A DNA stretch of 39,040 nt from an archaeon (lineage in GTDB: Archaea > Asgardarchaeota > Hermodarchaeia > Hermodarchaeales > Hermodarchaeaceae): NCBI GenBank assembly GCA_016550485.1, contig JABXGV010000140.1, positions 1 to 39,040 of the forward strand. The letters run 5' to 3'. The number at the start of each line of letters is the position of its first letter. The stretch's first letter is position 1. The position numbers and the translations under genes were made by a program. Of this stretch, positions 34,697-39,040 are shown piece by piece. The notes beneath the pieces are model-generated. The model searched no databases, had not been told where the DNA came from, and saw nothing but the letters and a program-made list of their open reading frames with translations.

Positions 34697-37600
34697 GAGA
34701 GTTCGCTCCCCTGTTTTTCGGTGAAATCTCCTAACCTTGTTTGTTGTCGATCGGGTTCTTCGGAGGCGAAGAGCGAATCGATAGCGTCTTGAGCTAGTTC
34801 TAGGCGTTGGCGATAATACTTCGGGAGGTCGTACTCTTCCGCAATCCGGCGTGCTAAGCTGATGTACTTTGTGATTCCGCTCTTTGTGACGGTGAGAACA
34901 AGTTTGCCGCCACACTTGGTACACACACCAACTAAGGGAATGCGGCGAAACTTGGCATTACAACTCGTACACCTGAATTTCTGGGAGGTATATGCACGGA
35001 TATTACCGAAAATATCAGGAAGGAAATGGGACTTCAGCAACCGTGTCACCATATCCCTTACATCAACGGCGGCAATGCGTCTCCCTAAAGCCAACTGCCG
35101 ATCCACTTTCTCCTCCATCGTCTTCAATTTGGTATACAAAGTAACAGGGGGACCATAATTTGCGTCACGCGTAGGGTGAGAATAAAGAAAGCCTCTACAC
35201 TCAGCATCAGACCCCAGACGCTGCTCCACAATATCAAGAACATTCTCAACACCTCGAGGCTCAACAAAGAACTTAGCCCGCTCATAAAACTCCAAGGGAT
35301 AAATACCACCAACATCCATATTATGCGCCTCGTCATCAACCTCGGCAGGCGTAAGAGACACACTGAGCACTAATGGTGTATCCATCGTACCACCTCGCCG
35401 CGCAGGTAAAAACTCCCGGCTGAAATTAATCAACGCATCCAATGCCAGTAGTATCGAATCCTCGTCACCATCAGCGTTGCGGCGTTTTGCCGCGTGCCAG
35501 AAAGGGTGAGCGTAGCATACACGCAGGGGTGTGAAGCCAATGACACGGGCGATGATGCCCGCGGATGTATGGGGGGCGAGCCCTATTACTAGGTGACCTA
35601 GGATGTCTTCTGGCGATTTGAGCTTGTAGTAGGCATCTAGTTCGTACAAGTCTGTTAGCAGCTCGTCTATGAAGTGTGAGATACGGTAGAGATAGTTAGC
35701 GCAGTTTCTAGGGACGACGATGTCTTGTGGTTTAAGTTCGAGGATTTGGTCTTCTCGAGTTAGAGGCTTGCCCTGAATGTCTGCGTTGTAACCGAGTTCC
35801 AAGAGCTTATCGACAGTTACGTCGATTTCTTTGGGGGTGAAGTGCGTTAAGGGGGCGTCGGTCATATCAAAACGGATTGTGCCATCCTTGTAGACGTATA
35901 GGTCATGTCGGGCGCGTAGTACGGCTTTTTCGGGGATTTCAGAGATTTTGTGTTTGCTCATCAGTCCTTTAACGCCCTTTACTCTAGACGGGAGCCTAGC
36001 GCCGACAAGGCGGCGGACTCGCTGGAGCTGCTTTCTCAAGTTTAGTGTGGTTGGTCCGTAGGAGGTGGTCGGTTCTTGGCATTTGCTGCAAGTTGGTTCG
36101 GTTCTGAATTCCTGACATGTTGGGCACCAGCTTACACTAACGGTTTCGACCCCACAGGACATACAGGTCAAGAACATGTCAATTTCGCCACATTTGGGGC
36201 ATTTACGAAGTGTGGTTTCAACGTCTACTTTGCCTTTCTTTTCCGCCTTGATGATGTCTCGTGTGGGGCCACCAGCCATTCCCACGGGAAAGAGCCCGTG
36301 AACGGGTACTTTCATTTCTCGACGCTTTGCTTTCTCTGGACGCCCTATTCGCGCGCCAACAAAGAAGGTTCCTTTTTGTTTAATCGGGATGTACCAGTGT
36401 TTCTGGATGATGGACAAAGCATCACTTTTTTCATCTTCCACATTGACTATCGGGCACTGTTTCTCTCCAACGAACATTGAGTGTAGTATTGGGGCGGCTT
36501 CGTGGAATACCGCAGCCGCTTCTTCTTTTTCGAAGGGAATACAAAGCTCATCAAGAATTGCTTCAATTTCGGGGGTTAATTCGCCGATTAATCTGTTTAC
36601 ATGTGATTCATCGTGTTCTACGGTGAGACTCTGTACCCATCGCTGGAAGAAGATAAGTTGCTCATGAGTGATATCTTCCCAGAAATAGGTATAGCGAGGA
36701 TGAAGAGGAATGGAAAGGATAGATGAAATGGCTAGGGCTTGCCAGGGGTCAGGATACTGGTATAATGGATCTTGGAAAAGCTTAGTTAGTCGTTTAGGGT
36801 CAACCTTTTTTTCCAGCTCTTCCTTTTGGGATGGAGAAATCTCTAATAGCGCCCGTTTTACTTCTTGAATCCACCATTCTGGGCAATACCCAGCTGGCAC
36901 TAGAAGATGGTTATTCTCTCTGAACTCTCCGAACGCGATAAGGAGGTCGCCGAGAAATAGTATTCGTGCTAGCTTGCTTCTGAGATTTTTAGCCTCCGCA
37001 ACGCTATCCACTCTTTTAATGCTTCCATCATATAATTTCACAATCGGACCATGGATTGAATCAACAGGCATGGCAACCCCAGCTTTACCAGGCCTTTCGA
37101 CTATCAGTTGGGTTCCGCAGGCTACAAAGTTATCTAGAAGAACCATTGTTGCTGGATGAACGCCCAGAGCTGCGAGTCCTGTGTTTCTCGCCCTACCATA
37201 ACGAATCCTAAAACCGCCCTTCCTAGAAGGGTATGCAAGAACCGGGCGTCCCGCGATGATATCCTCGAGGAATTTATCATTTGGCTTGACCGTCTGTGAG
37301 GACTCTGTCTTTACGGATTTCTGAGGTGTGCGGCGCTCAATCCAATCCCAACCGGGTAATTTCAACCGTTTCACTTCTTTCGCCACTTTGTGGGCTTTGC
37401 CAAGGATACTGTCATTTAGAACTAGTATTGCACCTGTTCGGATGCGATTTGTCTCTACACCTGGTAAATCGCGATAGCCAGATACCTCCGCTTCAAGAGT
37501 GGGTTCTCCGGTTACTTCTACTGGAAGATTTTGGGCTGCAAGTCTGACTTCCTCGGAGGTAGAGGGGTATTGGAGGTGGCTTACTCTCTTGTAAAGCGCT

Positions 37601-38160
37601 ACCTCCTCAACGTATCGTTCTATGATATCCCGTGTGGGCTTGTATCGGTCTAGTCCAAGAACTCGTCTAACATCATCAGCAACGACAACTATTAGAGCAG
37701 CCTCAGTGCCTCCTGCTGCACGGATTGGTCCTGCAAAGTAAACAGCAAGATATTCGGAGCCATCTGAATTCTTCTTTATTTTTACTTGAGCTATTCCTTC
37801 GATGGGTCCTGCCGTGATTCCCTCTGTTAGGATTGCTAATGCTGTTCGGATGGCTTGGTCCAGAGCAACCTCGACATCCTGTACTTCATCAATAGCTTTG
37901 TGTACGATTTCACGAGCGACTTGGAAAGCGATTTCTTGCGGCGTCATTTCTTCAGCTAGCTCGCGTATCCGATTAGCCACCCCTGGAGGTCCAATTAACC
38001 CCTCAACGCGACCCGCAACATCATCTGCTGGACGTACTTCTACCTCCCTACATGGATCCAGTCCCTTTCTTCGCGCAGCTTGTGCTACTGCTTCAAGACG
38101 TCGTAGTTCATCTCGGAGATATGTCGAGTATTCACTATCAAAGTCCATTTCTAGTATCAC
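34693..38160 (-). CDS. polC: DNA polymerase D large subunit (DP2)
   Basis: This is the catalytic subunit of the archaeal replicative polymerase PolD, 1155 residues. Landmarks are VYFAGPIRAAGGTEAALIVV near residue 140, PSRKGGFRIRYGRARNTGLA, zinc clusters CPKCGEIDMFLTCMSCGVET and CPTCQEFRTEPTCSKC, and the active-site motif KRRNADGDEDSILLALD with its catalytic aspartates. A C-terminal zinc ribbon follows (CTSCNAKFRRIPLVGVCTKC). No intein interrupts the RRNADGDED site, a known intein insertion point in other archaea. The start is GTG at 38160 overlapping the upstream stop, or ATG at 38148. DP1, the exonuclease subunit, is not in the window. Codon style shifts inside the gene near 35490. Confidence 0.96.
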   Translation of the reverse strand: MILEMDFDSEYSTYLRDELRRLEAVAQAARRKGLDPCREVEVRPADDVAGRVEGLIGPPGVANRIRELAEEMTPQEIAFQVAREIVHKAIDEVQDVEVALDQAIRTALAILTEGITAGPIEGIAQVKIKKNSDGSEYLAVYFAGPIRAAGGTEAALIVVVADDVRRVLGLDRYKPTRDIIERYVEEVALYKRVSHLQYPSTSEEVRLAAQNLPVEVTGEPTLEAEVSGYRDLPGVETNRIRTGAILVLNDSILGKAHKVAKEVKRLKLPGWDWIERRTPQKSVKTESSQTVKPNDKFLEDIIAGRPVLAYPSRKGGFRIRYGRARNTGLAALGVHPATMVLLDNFVACGTQLIVERPGKAGVAMPVDSIHGPIVKLYDGSIKRVDSVAEAKNLRSKLARILFLGDLLIAFGEFRENNHLLVPAGYCPEWWIQEVKRALLEISPSQKEELEKKVDPKRLTKLFQDPLYQYPDPWQALAISSILSIPLHPRYTYFWEDITHEQLIFFQRWVQSLTVEHDESHVNRLIGELTPEIEAILDELCIPFEKEEAAAVFHEAAPILHSMFVGEKQCPIVNVEDEKSDALSIIQKHWYIPIKQKGTFFVGARIGRPEKAKRREMKVPVHGLFPVGMAGGPTRDIIKAEKKGKVDVETTLRKCPKCGEIDMFLTCMSCGVETVSVSWCPTCQEFRTEPTCSKCQEPTTSYGPTTLNLRKQLQRVRRLVGARLPSRVKGVKGLMSKHKISEIPEKAVLRARHDLYVYKDGTIRFDMTDAPLTHFTPKEIDVTVDKLLELGYNADIQGKPLTREDQILELKPQDIVVPRNCANYLYRISHFIDELLTDLYELDAYYKLKSPEDILGHLVIGLAPHTSAGIIARVIGFTPLRVCYAHPFWHAAKRRNADGDEDSILLALDALINFSREFLPARRGGTMDTPLVLSVSLTPAEVDDEAHNMDVGGIYPLEFYERAKFFVEPRGVENVLDIVEQRLGSDAECRGFLYSHPTRDANYGPPVTLYTKLKTMEEKVDRQLALGRRIAAVDVRDMVTRLLKSHFLPDIFGNIRAYTSQKFRCTSCNAKFRRIPLVGVCTKCGGKLVLTVTKSGITKYISLARRIAEEYDLPKYYRQRLELAQDAIDSLFASEEPDRQQTRLGDFTEKQGSELS

Positions 38161-38822
38161 ACAACTCCGAAAAGGGTGAATAAAACCTCTGACACCGCTA
38201 GTGCTATTCCAAGAACAACGGGGTTAAGGAGGTTGTCGTTAATCGAGAGTGCAACAATTTCTACTACAACAAGCATCACAGCAGCAATAAGTCCATAGAA
38301 CCACGGAATGCCTATGAAATATGATAGTAGGAGGAATGTAAGAAAGCCAAACACAAATCCGCCAATGGAGCCTTCAACTGTCCTATTGTCTCGTAGCCGG
38401 TGACGCCCAATCGACATTCCAATAATGGCAGCTGCTCCGTCTCCGATTGCTGAAACTAACACAGCGCTAACTGCCAGCCAGCCTGAGAGCATCCAATAGC
38501 AAGCGAGTCCGAATCGGAGAAGAAAAGACCCCCATAAGTAGAGTAGGAGTAGAGAGAATAGGGTTCCTACTGCGAAAAACACGTTAGCACCAAGTTTTGT
38601 TCGTTCAGCAGAACGCATGACTCGTTCAGTTACTCGCCGGAAAGGAAAGTAACCGTAGACTCGTACTCGAGAGAAATCAAATCCTAGGAAGAAGGCTAGA
38701 CAAATTCCTGCAAAGCCGATTGAGAGAAGAGGACCGCCAATCCAATTTACAATAGCCACTAGGCCCATTAACGAATGAAACAGCTTCCTATGAATTTCGG
38801 TTACAACCCTAGACGCTACCAT
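38157..38822 (-). CDS. Dolichol kinase/phytol kinase-like membrane protein
   Basis: This is a polytopic membrane protein with about six transmembrane helices. The entry motif EIHRKLFHSLMGLV and the LVSAIGDGAAAIIGMSIGRH motif followed by DNRTVEGSIGGF are those of the SEC59/DGK1/VTE5 family of CTP-dependent lipid kinases. In archaea members are expected to phosphorylate dolichol or another polyprenol or isoprenoid alcohol in the membrane. The start is the ATG at 38822 with AGGA 8 nt upstream. Its stop overlaps the polD start, so the two are probably translated together, though no functional link is clear. Confidence 0.82.
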   Translation of the reverse strand: MVASRVVTEIHRKLFHSLMGLVAIVNWIGGPLLSIGFAGICLAFFLGFDFSRVRVYGYFPFRRVTERVMRSAERTKLGANVFFAVGTLFSLLLLYLWGSFLLRFGLACYWMLSGWLAVSAVLVSAIGDGAAAIIGMSIGRHRLRDNRTVEGSIGGFVFGFLTFLLLSYFIGIPWFYGLIAAVMLVVVEIVALSINDNLLNPVVLGIALAVSEVLFTLFGVV

Positions 38823-38960
38823 ATTCACATTCCTGATGGCTTAGGGACTTCTTAATTCTTTGCGCAGAAAGAGAAATTCCTTGAGCGACTCTAATAAAAT
38901 CTGCGAGCTTCAGAAAAGAATTTAAAGTCTGAGTCTTGTCAGATTGCCTAGCTCTGATTG

Positions 38961-39040
38961 ATGAAGATAATAAGGTGGCTATTGTTGCGCCGAATGAATA
39001 TTGTATTGATATTACTTGGGCTGCTACTGTTCGCTGTACC
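38961..39040 (+). CDS. Start of a membrane or secreted protein (runs off the window)
   Basis: From the ATG at 38961 an open frame runs to the end: a basic start (MKIIRWLLLRRM) followed by a hydrophobic run (NIVLILLGLLLFAV), typical of a signal peptide or membrane anchor. TATA-like GAATTTAAAG near 38920 is about 28 nt before an expected start site. Product unknown. Confidence 0.5.
   Translation, partial: MKIIRWLLLRRMNIVLILLGLLLFAV

Noticed and set aside
35380-35520. Possible intein at the polD RRNADGDED site
   Set aside because: The reading frame is continuous and the motif is uninterrupted; only the composition changes nearby.

Overview
The window is archaeal chromosome. Diagnostic genes are the large subunit of DNA polymerase D, a Hef-type XPF/FANCM helicase-nuclease, Sec61-beta, a UPF0147 protein, a Tsr3-type rRNA modifier, a type A archaeal RNase P RNA, BRE/TATA-type promoters and intron-containing tRNA genes. 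Two tandem Ras/Rab-like small GTPases, a possible PAC3/PAC4-like proteasome-assembly chaperone and a 23S rRNA gene with its own promoter and no 16S gene upstream point to an Asgard-type or related deep archaeal lineage. That placement is an inference; I could not run a phylogeny.

Layout. 1-2340: 5' two-thirds of a 23S rRNA gene on the minus strand, with its promoter near 2500. 2643-4768: an orphan glycyl-radical-enzyme activase and a DmpA-type aminopeptidase. 4781-10328: a phosphate module, pstS-pstC-pstA-pstB-phoU on the minus strand, divergent from an AbrB-PhoU regulator. 10329-13764 (minus): a zinc-ribbon protein, a solitary DNA methyltransferase, two small GTPases and endonuclease III. 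13868-14808 (plus): RNase P RNA followed by tsr3. 14821-17047: NAD(P)HX repair enzyme, a stand-alone Lrp-type sensor domain and a short unknown gene. 17102-17436: two convergent, interrupted tRNA genes (Lys-UUU and Leu-CAG).

17518-21841: inositol-phosphatase-family enzyme, UPF0147, autoantigen-p27-type zinc protein, Hef and a PRC-barrel protein. 21879-25759: a zinc ribbon-PUA-PAPS reductase-ferredoxin fusion and a DUF2070 membrane protein. 25839-28823: porGDAB, a pyruvate:ferredoxin oxidoreductase operon. 28824-29176: a gene-poor stretch with repeats that resemble a piece of porB. 29177-34696: PAC-like protein, HD phosphohydrolase, beta-lactamase-fold nuclease, Sec61-beta, serine hydroxymethyltransferase and a four-CBS protein. 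34693-38822: polD large subunit and a dolichol-kinase-like membrane protein. 38961-end: start of a membrane or secreted protein.

The gene set suggests an anaerobe using ferredoxin-linked carbon metabolism (POR, glycyl radical activase, SHMT) with high-affinity phosphate uptake. The most unusual points are (a) the two neighbouring tRNA genes, whose introns share a nearly identical 20-22 nt segment, with tRNA-Leu apparently interrupted twice in its D-arm; (b) the porB-like motif repeats just downstream of porB, with porB itself changing codon style at that very motif; and (c) the eukaryote-like GTPases and chaperone candidate. I saw no CRISPR array, insertion sequence, intein or prophage.
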